A stretch of 45,131 nt of DNA from Clostridia bacterium (GCA_900769075.1 CAAGFE010000011.1:1-45131), one strand, 5' to 3'; counted from the stretch's first letter, positions 1 through 6,984 are shown. Made by a program: numbers and translations. Notes: a model not told the origin generated them from the letters alone.

Positions 1-1
1 A

Positions 2-23
2 GGTTTCGGCAAAGGCCGAAACC
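2..23. repeat. Hairpin at left edge, part of repeat element
   Basis: GGTTTCGGC and GCCGAAACC form a perfect 9-bp stem with an AAAG loop. It sits two bases before the 70-bp repeat at 25-94. The right-hand copy has a GTTTCCC/GGGAAAC stem at the same relative place (44947-44982). It is therefore probably one module of a multi-hairpin repeat truncated by the window edge. Confidence 0.6.
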
Positions 24-24
24 G

Positions 25-94
25 CCCCGCCCGCGCGGCAAAGCCCCGCGATACGAATGAAGTCAGAGGGCCTGCGGGCCCTCCGACACCTCCC
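25..94. repeat. 70-bp structured intergenic repeat, left copy
   Basis: By hand alignment this matches 44984-45053 at 61 of 70 positions without gaps and in the same orientation. It holds two hairpins: GCGCGGC-AAA-GCCCCGC at 33-49, with one mismatch, and GAGGGCC-TGCG-GGCCCTC at 66-83. Five of the nine differences lie in three base pairs of the first stem, and two of those pairs are compensated. It follows the style of the CTCCGACACCTCCC repeats scattered through gut Firmicutes genomes. No gene is seen in it. Confidence 0.75.
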
Positions 95-117
95 TGTGAG
101 GTTTTTTGACAGTCTGG

Positions 118-146
118 GCCGCCTTCCTCAAAAGAAGGCGGCTTTT
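118..146 (+). terminator. Rho-independent terminator of a gene left of the window
   Basis: GCCGCCTTC and GAAGGCGGC form a 9-bp stem with a short loop, followed by TTTT. No plus-strand gene in the window ends here, so it most likely closes a gene lying to the left. Between 147 and 235 nothing is recognised. Confidence 0.6.
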
Positions 147-235
147 CCGATGGCGCGATGCAGGATCGGATGGCGGTGCGCATGCATGGGAAGGGGCGGC
201 ATGAGGCGGCCGGCACCCAGGCAGAATCATCCCGG

Positions 236-319
236 CTACGCCCTTCGCTTGCCTGCAAGAACCCGCACGATGCCGCTCATGAACCGGGGCAACCGGACGC
301 ACACCATTCTGACGCGCAT
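236..319 (-). CDS. spoVM: Stage V sporulation protein M (SpoVM), 27 residues
   Basis: SpoVM is a tiny amphipathic helix that recognises the convex outer forespore membrane and anchors the SpoIVA coat basement layer in spore formers. The ORF is only 27 codons. It reads MRVRMVCVR followed by LPRFMSGIVRVLAG and ends KRRA. The core matches the Bacillus subtilis core LPKFLGGIVRAMLG almost residue for residue, including the helix-breaking Pro and the Gly-Ile-Val-Arg stretch. A near-perfect AGGAGGTG ribosome site lies at 325-332, seven bases before ATG 319; a second in-frame ATG at 307 has no such site. The upstream 69-codon gene ends inside that ribosome site, so the two are probably translationally coupled. 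The match is by memory of the family, not by search, but the identity is striking for so short a peptide. Confidence 0.85.
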   Translation of the reverse strand: MRVRMVCVRLPRFMSGIVRVLAGKRRA

Positions 320-323
320 GCTC

Positions 324-533
324 TCACCTCCTGCAAGTGTTGATCAGTGCCCAGCCGCAGCACACCAGCGCCGCCCCTGCGATCGCTGCCCAGGCCCATC
401 CCGGAATGCACAGGAGGAGAAGGAGCAGTCCCGCGCCGATCAACGCGCAGCCCAGCAGCATCCATGCCCCATCGCAGGGCGGACGGCGGTGCTCAGGCTG
501 GCGCTGATAGGGCTGATACCTCGCCTTCCGCAT
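324..533 (-). CDS. Small two-pass membrane protein upstream of spoVM
   Basis: The family is not recognised. The 69-residue product has a basic, Gln- and Tyr-rich head (residues 1-19). Two hydrophobic segments follow at about 24-43 and 46-64, separated by a Pro-Gly turn, with a short CRR tail. A G-rich ribosome site (540-545) lies six bases before ATG 533. The last codons (AGG AGG TGA) are themselves the ribosome site of spoVM, so translation of this gene should feed spoVM. A candidate sigma-E promoter lies directly upstream. Co-transcription with spoVM suggests a role in the mother cell or spore envelope; that is inference. Codon choice is unremarkable for the window. Confidence 0.6.
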   Translation of the reverse strand: MRKARYQPYQRQPEHRRPPCDGAWMLLGCALIGAGLLLLLLCIPGWAWAAIAGAALVCCGWALINTCRR

Positions 534-556
534 GATGATCCCCCCGTTTCATTGCC

Positions 557-586
557 AGCATATGCAAGGCCGACCTGGAAAATTCC
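557..586 (-). promoter_or_regulatory. Candidate sigma-E promoter for the spoVM pair
   Basis: On the minus strand GGAATTTT (579-586) is followed after 14 bases by CATATGCT (557-564). This fits the B. subtilis sigma-E pattern of a KMATATT-like -35 and a CATAnnnT -10 at 14-15 bases spacing, with one mismatch in the -35. It lies about 24 bases before ATG 533. SpoVM is under sigma-E in B. subtilis, which agrees. Short motifs arise by chance, so this is moderate evidence. Confidence 0.45.
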
Positions 587-628
587 GCCGAAAAACTCGC
601 GCAGATGACAAATCTGTTACATTCATCG

Positions 629-657
629 TTTACAAGAAGGGCGAAATCGTGTAAAAT
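629..657 (+). promoter_or_regulatory. Sigma-A promoter of the motor operon
   Basis: TTTACA (629-634), 17 bases, TAAAAT (652-657). The first gene starts at 721 behind GGAGG at 711-715, giving a leader of about 55 bases. Confidence 0.7.
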
Positions 658-720
658 AAAAAGTGGCGCGATAGACCTTATCATGCATGTATTTCTGATC
701 ATACCCAACAGGAGGACAAT

Positions 721-2238
721 ATGCCCACGATGACAAGTTTCGCATCCAACCTGATGGCCAACATGGTGGATATCCTTGTGTACGCCGCCATCGCCGTGGT
801 GACGCTGATCGGCGTGTTCAAGTGCCTGCTGCCCCTGATGGGCACCACCCGGGCGCTGCGCCGGGCCATCCGCCGCATGCAGCAGGATGCCGGCACCCGC
901 CAGGGGACGCCCGTGTGGCAGGAAAAGCGGTTTATGGGCAACCGGCTGAAGGGCTCCTGGCTGCGCTTCCTGCAGAACGCGGAGCAGCTGGACCGCCGGG
1001 GCCTGCCCTGCAATGTGGAGGACTACATCAACGATGATACCGTGACCCACGGGCCGGGCAACGCGCCCCTGGCGGAGCTGATTCCCGGCTTGCTGACCTC
1101 CCTGGGCATTCTGGGCACCTTCATGGGCATGATGCGCGGCCTGAGCGGATTGGATTTCTCCAATTCCGATGCGATCATTGAGGGCATCCCGGTGCTGCTG
1201 TCCGGCATGCGCTTTGCCTTCGGTACCTCCGTGGCGGGCGTGAGCTGCTCCATTGTGTTCAACATGCTCAACCGCATTCTGCAGGGCAGCTCCTACCGGG
1301 CGATTGACGACTTTGTGGAGTGCTTCACCAGCCTGGCTATGCAGCGTCCCCTGGACAACGATGTGCAGCTGATCTGCCAGAATCAGGACTCCAACCATAT
1401 GCTGTCCAGCCTGACAGAGGTGATGCCGGGTCAGCTTGCCGCCGCCATGGAGGGCAGCGTTGCCCGGGCGATGTCCCCGGTGGCAAAGGCGATGGACAAC
1501 TTCCTGGTGGGCGCAACCCGGGCCCAGGTGGACGGCGTGGGCCGCATCGTCGGCGCGTTTGTGCAGCAGATGAACATGTCCCTCAACGACCAGTTTGTGC
1601 AGCTGGGGCGCACGATGACGGACATCAACCAGAACCAGAAGCTGACGATGGAGCACGTTCGCCAGTCCATGGCCGCGGCGAACACCATCGTGGCGGATGT
1701 GCAGCAGCTGCATACCGTCAGCAATGACGTGATGCGCCATTTTGAGCAGTATGTGCGGGAGCTGGGTGATGCGCGCCGCCGGGACGAACACTTTGAGCAG
1801 TCCGCGTCCTCCCTGCTGGAGAAAATGCAGCAGATGAACGCGGAGCAGGCAAGGGTGCTCCAGCAGGTGTCCGCCAGCTATACGGCCCTGATGAACAGCA
1901 TCAACACCTTCTCCGCCGAAAACGAGAAGGCGCTGAGCCGGCTGCAGCACAACACCTCCGTGACCGGCGAACATCTGGATCAGGTGTCCACCGCGATGGA
2001 TGCGGCGGGCAAGGAGCTCTCCCAGAGCTGCCAGTCCTTCGTGCAGAATGTGGTGGGCGGCCTGAGCCAGGCGCTGGGCCTGTTCGATCAGAACATGACC
2101 ACCCTGATCGCGGCCCTGACGGAAAAGATCGACCGCCTGAACGCCGATGGCGCTTCCGCCGAAACGGCTGCTGCCGCCGCTGAATTGCAGAAGCTCCTGA
2201 CCGAGCTGAAGCAGCGCATCCCCGCGAAGGAGGTGTGA
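721..2238 (+). CDS. MotA/TolQ/ExbB-family channel with long C-terminal tail (ZorA-like)
   Basis: This is the probable channel subunit of an ion-driven membrane motor. Of 505 residues, the first 190 carry the channel. They hold membrane segments at about 16-38, 119-141 (with GLLTSLGILGTFMGMMRGL) and 158-184 (with SGMRFAFGTSVAGV). These are the two conserved helices of the MotA/ExbB fold, including the polar FGTS stretch expected in the ion path. Residues 190-505 are a soluble, Gln/Met/Ala-rich predicted coiled coil, much longer than in ExbB or MotA and like the cytoplasmic tail of ZorA in Zorya anti-phage systems. The partner gene follows after four bases. No flagellar genes and no ZorC or ZorD relatives are present. 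The family assignment is firm; the biological role is unknown. Confidence 0.8.
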   Translation: MPTMTSFASNLMANMVDILVYAAIAVVTLIGVFKCLLPLMGTTRALRRAIRRMQQDAGTRQGTPVWQEKRFMGNRLKGSWLRFLQNAEQLDRRGLPCNVEDYINDDTVTHGPGNAPLAELIPGLLTSLGILGTFMGMMRGLSGLDFSNSDAIIEGIPVLLSGMRFAFGTSVAGVSCSIVFNMLNRILQGSSYRAIDDFVECFTSLAMQRPLDNDVQLICQNQDSNHMLSSLTEVMPGQLAAAMEGSVARAMSPVAKAMDNFLVGATRAQVDGVGRIVGAFVQQMNMSLNDQFVQLGRTMTDINQNQKLTMEHVRQSMAAANTIVADVQQLHTVSNDVMRHFEQYVRELGDARRRDEHFEQSASSLLEKMQQMNAEQARVLQQVSASYTALMNSINTFSAENEKALSRLQHNTSVTGEHLDQVSTAMDAAGKELSQSCQSFVQNVVGGLSQALGLFDQNMTTLIAALTEKIDRLNADGASAETAAAAAELQKLLTELKQRIPAKEV

Positions 2239-2242
2239 CGCC

Positions 2243-3283
2243 ATGGCGCGCCAACGCATTCACAACAGCCGTGCAGGGCGCGGCGGCAATTCCGGCGCCA
2301 GCTGGATCAGCTATTCCGACATGATGGCGGCGCTGGTGCTGGTGTTTGTGCTGATCCTGTCCATGAGCCTCCATCAGTATTTCACCATGCTGGAATCCAA
2401 AACAAAGGAGCTGGATCAGCAAAAGCTCCTCATCACCGATCAGCAGCTGAAGCTGGACGAGCAGACCCTGCAGATCGCCGCCCAGCAGGTGACGATGGAT
2501 CACCAAAACGCGCAGATCGCCGTCATCATGACCCAGCTGGACGAGCAGCAGACCGCCCTGGAGGAAGCCTACATCGTGCTGGGAGAGCATCAGGCCGCAC
2601 TGGAGGAGGCCCAGACGACCCTCGCCGGCAAGGAAGCCCAGCTCATCATCCTCCAGCAGGAACTGGCCAACAAGGAGAACGCGCTGAACGCCGCCATTCA
2701 GGTGCTGAACAGCCAGCAGGCTGCTCTGGCCAGCAAGACCGATAAGATCGAGGACATGGTCGGCATGAAGGCGGAGATCATCGCCGAGCTGTCCAAGTCC
2801 CTCTCCCGTGCCAATCTGTCCGCAGCCGTGGACGGGAACACCGGCGATATCGTGCTGGACAGCGCGGTGCTGTTCAAAACCAATTCCTCGGACATCATGG
2901 CGGACGGCAAGGCGCTGCTGGAACGCTTCATCCCGGTGTATCTGGGGGTGCTGCTGCGCCCCGAGTACGCGGATTATCTGGGTCAGATCGTCATCGAGGG
3001 CCATACGGATGATTCCGGCACCTACGAGCACAATATGAAGCTCTCCCAGGAGCGCGCCTATGAGGTCATGATGTATGTGCTGAAAATGTACCCCGAGGGG
3101 AGCGAGGAGCGGGAGCTGCTGCAGAAGCTGCTCACCGCCACCGGCCGCAGCGAAACCGACCTGATCTACTATGAAGGCACGAACATCGTCAACAAGGACG
3201 CCTCCCGCCGCGTGGAGTTCAAGTTCAGCCTGAAGGACGCGGAAATGATCGAGGAAATGAACCGGCTCCTGCAGGGCCAATAA
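2243..3283 (+). CDS. MotB/ZorB-like OmpA-domain motor partner with long coiled coil
   Basis: This is the predicted peptidoglycan-anchored partner of the preceding channel. After a short basic head, WISYSDMMAALVLVFVLIL forms the single membrane helix. Asp26 sits at its start, where MotB and ZorB carry the ion-binding aspartate. Residues about 50-185 are an unusually regular Gln/Leu-rich coiled coil, long enough to cross a thick Gram-positive wall. Residues about 205-335 are an OmpA-type peptidoglycan-binding domain, with VLFKTNSSDI, EGHTDDSGTYEHN and LSQERAYEVM. The start follows AAGGAGGTG, which overlaps the end of the upstream gene, so the two are co-translated. Typical ZorB proteins lack so long a spacer. 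Confidence 0.8.
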   Translation: MARQRIHNSRAGRGGNSGASWISYSDMMAALVLVFVLILSMSLHQYFTMLESKTKELDQQKLLITDQQLKLDEQTLQIAAQQVTMDHQNAQIAVIMTQLDEQQTALEEAYIVLGEHQAALEEAQTTLAGKEAQLIILQQELANKENALNAAIQVLNSQQAALASKTDKIEDMVGMKAEIIAELSKSLSRANLSAAVDGNTGDIVLDSAVLFKTNSSDIMADGKALLERFIPVYLGVLLRPEYADYLGQIVIEGHTDDSGTYEHNMKLSQERAYEVMMYVLKMYPEGSEERELLQKLLTATGRSETDLIYYEGTNIVNKDASRRVEFKFSLKDAEMIEEMNRLLQGQ

Positions 3284-3307
3284 ACCGAGAAACAAGGAAA
3301 ACGAAGC

Positions 3308-3790
3308 ATGAAATATGTTGCGATTTTGTCCGTCCTCATTCTCATCGTGACGCTGGTGGGCGTGGGATACATGTATATGTCCTCCAACATTTATGTGGAG
3401 GCCGTCGGGGCGGTATCGACCGATGCCGCCAGTCAGAGCGCCCTTTTTGAGGAGCTGCGGGAACAGCTGCGCCTGGGCGCGGTGACGGGTACGCCCTACG
3501 TCGGCGCACAGGAGCTTTCCGGCGCGGAGCAATATCAGTTTTACACCTATACCGTCCGCCTGCGCAACAACTGCGCGGTGTCGGCGGATATGGTCGAGCT
3601 GCAGGTGACCCCCATGTCCGGCGATATCCTGCAGATCGGCTCCTTCACCGACGTGAAGCTGCCCGCCAGGCAGACCGTCGATGTGAGCGCCACCATCCTC
3701 ACCGATGTGAACATGCATGCCATCCGGGAAGTGACGATCACCTACTACATCTGGGGCGTTCCCTTCACGATGAAAACGACGATCCGGTAA
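3308..3790 (+). CDS. Anchored extracytoplasmic protein of the motor operon
   Basis: Not recognised as a named family. The 160-residue product has one N-terminal hydrophobic helix (about 4-27), which may be an uncleaved anchor. The rest is rich in beta strands (YQFYTYTVRLRNNC, TVDVSATILTDVN, VTITYYIWGVPFTMKT) and resembles a small Ig-like or FxLYD-type fold. It follows the OmpA-domain gene by 24 bases with an AAGGAAAA ribosome site, and a hairpin closes the transcript. Its position suggests it is the third component of the motor, acting outside the membrane. It has no visible resemblance to ZorC, ZorD, ZorE or ZorF. Confidence 0.65.
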   Translation: MKYVAILSVLILIVTLVGVGYMYMSSNIYVEAVGAVSTDAASQSALFEELREQLRLGAVTGTPYVGAQELSGAEQYQFYTYTVRLRNNCAVSADMVELQVTPMSGDILQIGSFTDVKLPARQTVDVSATILTDVNMHAIREVTITYYIWGVPFTMKTTIR

Positions 3791-3796
3791 TCACGC

Positions 3797-3832
3797 AGGG
3801 CGGCTTTTCCGGCAGCGGGAGCCGCCCTCCTG
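3797..3832 (+). terminator. Hairpin terminator after the motor operon
   Basis: AGGGCGGCT (3797-3805) pairs with AGCCGCCCT (3820-3828), followed by CCTGTTTG. The stem is strong and the U-tract weak. Confidence 0.5.
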
Positions 3833-3895
3833 TTTGTCACAAACGAAGCAAAAAACGCAAAACCTGTCTTTTCCCTGTACTTTATGCCGCCGGCG

Positions 3896-3924
3896 TTGAC
3901 AAGCGGCAATATCCGTGGTAGAAT
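3896..3924 (+). promoter_or_regulatory. Sigma-A promoter of the lysine operon
   Basis: A consensus TTGACA (3896-3901), 17 bases, then TAGAAT (3919-3924). Transcription should start near 3931, about 26 bases before the conserved start of the lysine riboswitch. Confidence 0.85.
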
Positions 3925-3949
3925 AGGCGCGGTATCCGAAAAATACATA

Positions 3950-4122
3950 GTGGATCAGAGGCGCGCAGCGAGGGTAATGCGGCGGAGGAATGGCTTCCGC
4001 AGAGGCCGCATGAAGGAACGCTGCGCCGAAAGGCAGGGGAGAAGCCGGACCCTCTGCGCTTGGTTGCAGGCCGGACAGGTCTGCGGCTGTCATCAGGTGA
4101 GAGCCTGGCGGAGCGCTGATCA
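3950..4122 (+). ncRNA. Lysine riboswitch (L box)
   Basis: The leader of asd carries the L-box landmarks in order. These are AGAGGCGCGCAG with GGGTAATG at its 5' side (from 3957), a long first arm, and GAAAGGCAGGGGAGAAGCCG (from about 4028). Then come GGTTGCAGGCCGGACAGGTC, GGCTGTCATCAGGTGAGAGCC, and the closing GGAGCGCTGATC near 4110-4121. L boxes bind lysine and switch off diaminopimelate/lysine genes, which is what follows here. The expression platform is the terminator at 4162-4188. Boundaries are approximate because the fold was read by eye. Confidence 0.88.
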
Positions 4123-4161
4123 AAGGCAGGGAGGTCGCGGACATCCCTGGCTCTCTACGCA

Positions 4162-4188
4162 CCGCAGGACAGCCTTGCGGGCATTTTT
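4162..4188 (+). terminator. Regulated terminator of the lysine riboswitch
   Basis: CCGCAGG and CCTTGCGG form a stem with one bulged base, then GCATTTTT. It lies between the aptamer and asd, about 30 bases before the start codon, where lysine-dependent termination would be expected. Confidence 0.7.
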
Positions 4189-4217
4189 GTATCTCTTGAA
4201 ACAGGAGGATGGAGAAC

Positions 4218-5300
4218 ATGGAGAAGTATCGCGTCGGAATCGTTGGCGCAACCGGCATGGTGGGTCAGCGCTTCATTTCCCTTCTGAAGGATCATCCCTG
4301 GTTCCGGGTGACCTGCGTGGCTGCGTCTGCCCGTTCCGCCGGACAGAAGTACGCCGAAGCCGTGGGCGACCGCTGGGCCTTTGATTGGGCCATCCCGGCC
4401 GATGTGGCGGACATGACCGTGCTGGACGCGTCCGACATTGACGCGGTGGCGAATCAGGTGGATTTCATTTTCTGCGCCGTGGACATGAAAAAGGATGAAA
4501 TCCGCGCCCTTGAGGAAGCCTATGCAAAGCACGAGGTGCCGGTGGTGTCCAACAACTCCGCCTGCCGCGGCGTGGAGGATGTGCCCATGGTGGTGCCGGA
4601 AATCAACGCCGCCCATCTGGAAGTCATCGAAGCGCAGCGCAAGCGCCTGGGCACGAAGAAGGGCTTCATCGCCGTCAAGCCCAACTGCTCCATCCAGAGC
4701 TATGTGCCCGCGCTGACGCCCCTTCTGGATTTTGAGCCGGAAAAGGTCAGCGTCTGCACCTACCAGGCCATTTCCGGCGCAGGCAAGACCTTCAAGACCT
4801 GGCCCGACATGGTGGACAATGTGATCCCCTACATCGCCGGCGAGGATGAAAAGAGCGAGAACGAGCCCCTGAAGCTCTGGGGCCATGTGAAGGACGGCCG
4901 GATCGTCAACGCCGCCGAGCCCGTCATTAGCGCCCAGTGCCTGCGGGTTCCCGTGGCGGACGGCCACATGGCCGCGGTTTCCGTGTCCTTCAGGAAGAAG
5001 CCGACCATCGAGCAGATCAAGGAGCGCTGGGCGAATTTTGAAACCGAGGCGCAGCGTCTGAACCTGCCCTCCGCGCCCAAGCCCTTCCTGCAGTACTTCG
5101 AGGATCCGGCCCGTCCCCAGACCCGTCTGGACCGCGATTTCCAGAATGGCTTCGGCGTGTCCATCGGCCGCCTGCGCGAGGATAAGCTGTTTGACTACCG
5201 CTTTGTGTGCCTGTCCCACAACACCGTGCGAGGCGCTGCCGGCGGCGCGATGCTGACCGCGGAGCTGCTCTGCGCGAAGGGGTATATTACCCGGAAGTAA
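4218..5300 (+). CDS. asd: Aspartate-semialdehyde dehydrogenase
   Basis: The enzyme reduces aspartyl phosphate to aspartate semialdehyde with NADPH, the shared step to lysine/diaminopimelate, threonine and methionine. The N-terminal nucleotide motif is GIVGATGMVGQRF (residues 8-19). The catalytic Cys157 is in KPNCSIQ, followed by QAISGAGK. Arg243 and His250 (LRVPVADGH) fit the substrate-binding and catalytic positions. At 360 residues with this motif spacing it resembles the archaeal/fungal-type branch more than E. coli Asd. An ATG at 4209 touches the AGGAGG at 4203-4208. ATG 4218, nine bases downstream, is the better start. It is the first gene of asd-dapA-dapB under the lysine riboswitch. 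Confidence 0.93.
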   Translation: MEKYRVGIVGATGMVGQRFISLLKDHPWFRVTCVAASARSAGQKYAEAVGDRWAFDWAIPADVADMTVLDASDIDAVANQVDFIFCAVDMKKDEIRALEEAYAKHEVPVVSNNSACRGVEDVPMVVPEINAAHLEVIEAQRKRLGTKKGFIAVKPNCSIQSYVPALTPLLDFEPEKVSVCTYQAISGAGKTFKTWPDMVDNVIPYIAGEDEKSENEPLKLWGHVKDGRIVNAAEPVISAQCLRVPVADGHMAAVSVSFRKKPTIEQIKERWANFETEAQRLNLPSAPKPFLQYFEDPARPQTRLDRDFQNGFGVSIGRLREDKLFDYRFVCLSHNTVRGAAGGAMLTAELLCAKGYITRK

Positions 5301-5330
5301 CCGAAAACCGACCTTTCAGGAGGAATCAAC

Positions 5331-6218
5331 ATGCGTAAGCCTTTGTTCACCGGCTGCGGCACGGCCCTTGTCACCCCCTTCAAGAACGGCGAGGTGGACT
5401 ACGAAGCCCTGGACCGCCTGGTGGAGGATCAGATTGCGAACGGCGTGACAGCGCTGATCGCCGTGGGCACCACCGGCGAGCCTGCAACCATGAACTGGGA
5501 CGAACACCTGGCGGTGATCCGTCGGGTGGTGGAGAAGGCGGATCACCGCGTGCCGGTGATCGCCGGTACCGGCTCCAATGCCACCGCGGAGGCCGTCTAT
5601 GCCGCCCGCCATGCCGCCGAGTTCGGCGCGGACGCTCAGCTGGTGGTCACGCCCTATTACAACAAGACCAGCCAGGCGGGCCTGGTGGCCCATTTCAATG
5701 CCATTGCGGATGCCGCCACCCTGCCGGTGATCGTCTATAACGTGCCCAGCCGCACCGGGCTGAACATCGGCCCCGAAGCGCTGGCGCAGATCTGCGAGCA
5801 TGAGAATGTCATCGCCGTCAAGGAGGCTTCGCCCGACGTGGCCCAGGCGATGGAAAAGGTGCGCCTGTGCGGGGACAAGGTGGATTTCTACTGCGGCAAC
5901 GATGACCTGATCGTCCCCACCATCTCCATCGGCTTCAAGGGCGTGATTTCCGTGCTGTCCAACATCCTTCCGGCGGAAACGTCCCGGATGGCGAACCTGG
6001 CGCTGGAAGGCCGCTGCAGGGAAGCCGCCGAGATTCAGCTCAAGCTGCTGCCCTTCATCAACGCCCTGTTCAGCGAAACCAGCCCGATCCCGGTCAAGGC
6101 GGCGATGGCGAAGGTCGGCATGCTGGAGGACGAGGTGCGTCTGCCCCTTGTCCCCATGACCCAGGGCCCCCGCGAGAAGATGTATGCCATCATGCGCGAT
6201 CTGGACATGATTTCCTGA
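5331..6218 (+). CDS. dapA: 4-hydroxy-tetrahydrodipicolinate synthase
   Basis: DapA condenses pyruvate with aspartate semialdehyde in the diaminopimelate/lysine pathway. Lys164 in VIAVKEASPD forms the Schiff base. Tyr136 (IVYNVPS), Thr47-Thr48 (GTTGE) and Arg141 complete the expected active site. The 295-residue length is normal for this TIM-barrel family. AGGAGG lies seven bases before ATG 5331, and the gene is 30 bases behind asd. Expression should follow the upstream lysine riboswitch. Besides the cell wall and lysine, the pathway feeds dipicolinate in spore formers. Confidence 0.96.
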   Translation: MRKPLFTGCGTALVTPFKNGEVDYEALDRLVEDQIANGVTALIAVGTTGEPATMNWDEHLAVIRRVVEKADHRVPVIAGTGSNATAEAVYAARHAAEFGADAQLVVTPYYNKTSQAGLVAHFNAIADAATLPVIVYNVPSRTGLNIGPEALAQICEHENVIAVKEASPDVAQAMEKVRLCGDKVDFYCGNDDLIVPTISIGFKGVISVLSNILPAETSRMANLALEGRCREAAEIQLKLLPFINALFSETSPIPVKAAMAKVGMLEDEVRLPLVPMTQGPREKMYAIMRDLDMIS

Positions 6219-6231
6219 GGAGGATGCGTAC

Positions 6232-6978
6232 ATGAAGATCCTGATCAGCGGCGCGCTGGGCTTTATGGGGCGGGAGGTTGCCGCCCAGGCGAAGGCGCTG
6301 GAGCATGAGGTGGCCTGCGGGGTGGATGTGGTTCCCGGCACGGCGGAGTTCCGGCTGTACACCAACTTTGAGCAGTGTCCGCCGGTGGACGTAATTGTGG
6401 ATTTTTCCACCTGGAAGCCCGGCGCGGATGTGCTGACCTATGCGCTCAAGCACCGGATTCCGGCGGTGATCGCCACGACCGGTTTGTCCGAGGAGCAGCT
6501 TGCTGCCATCGACGAGGCGGCAAAGACAGTTCCCATCTTCCGCAGCGGCAACATGAGCCTGGGCATCGCGCTCCTGCGCGCCCTGGCGAAGAAGGCGGCC
6601 TCCGTCCTGGGGGAAACCTTCGACATCGAGATTGTCGAGGCGCATCACAACCGCAAGGCGGACGCGCCCTCCGGCACGGCGCTGATGCTGCTGGACGCGG
6701 TCAAGGAGGGGTGCGAATCCGAGCGGGATGCGGTCTTTGGCCGTCATGGACGGGACTGCAAGCGCCGCAAGCAGGAGATCGGCGTGCATGCCCTGCGGGG
6801 CGGCACGGTCACCGGCGAGCATGAGGTGCTCTTCCTGGGCACCTCCGAGCGGGTGAAGATCAGCCACAGCGCCGAGAACCGCAGCGTCTTTGCCGCGGGT
6901 GCGCTCAAGGCCGCGGAGTTCCTGGTTGGGCAGAAGCCCGGATTGTACTCCATGGATGATGTGATTGGAAAGCTGTAA
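6232..6978 (+). CDS. dapB: 4-hydroxy-tetrahydrodipicolinate reductase
   Basis: DapB performs the NAD(P)H-dependent reduction after DapA. The N-terminal motif GALGFMG (7-13) binds the nucleotide. The family signature EAHHNRKADAPSGTALML supplies His138/His139 and the substrate-binding Lys142. The C-terminal half returns to the nucleotide fold (HSAENRSVFAAGALKAAEFL). The length of 248 is usual. The ribosome site GAGGAGG overlaps the dapA stop codon, so the three lysine genes form one tight operon. A hairpin terminator follows. Confidence 0.95.
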   Translation: MKILISGALGFMGREVAAQAKALEHEVACGVDVVPGTAEFRLYTNFEQCPPVDVIVDFSTWKPGADVLTYALKHRIPAVIATTGLSEEQLAAIDEAAKTVPIFRSGNMSLGIALLRALAKKAASVLGETFDIEIVEAHHNRKADAPSGTALMLLDAVKEGCESERDAVFGRHGRDCKRRKQEIGVHALRGGTVTGEHEVLFLGTSERVKISHSAENRSVFAAGALKAAEFLVGQKPGLYSMDDVIGKL

Positions 6979-6984
6979 TAACAG

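Noticed and set aside
721..3283. Calling the pair flagellar MotA/MotB
   Set aside because: The channel has three rather than four helices, the tail is far longer than in MotA, and no flagellar or chemotaxis genes are near.
493..3718. Two minus-strand frames of about 600 codons opposite the motor operon
   Set aside because: They are antisense shadows with no motifs and no ribosome sites; the plus-strand genes have clear membrane and OmpA signatures and good starts.
721..3790. Calling the operon a complete Zorya anti-phage system
   Set aside because: Only ZorA- and ZorB-like genes are present. No ZorC, ZorD, ZorE or ZorF relative is visible, and the neighbours are lysine synthesis genes, not a defence island.
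4209..4217. ATG at 4209 as the start of asd
   Set aside because: It directly touches the AGGAGG site with no spacing. The ATG nine bases downstream has proper spacing and begins the conserved sequence.
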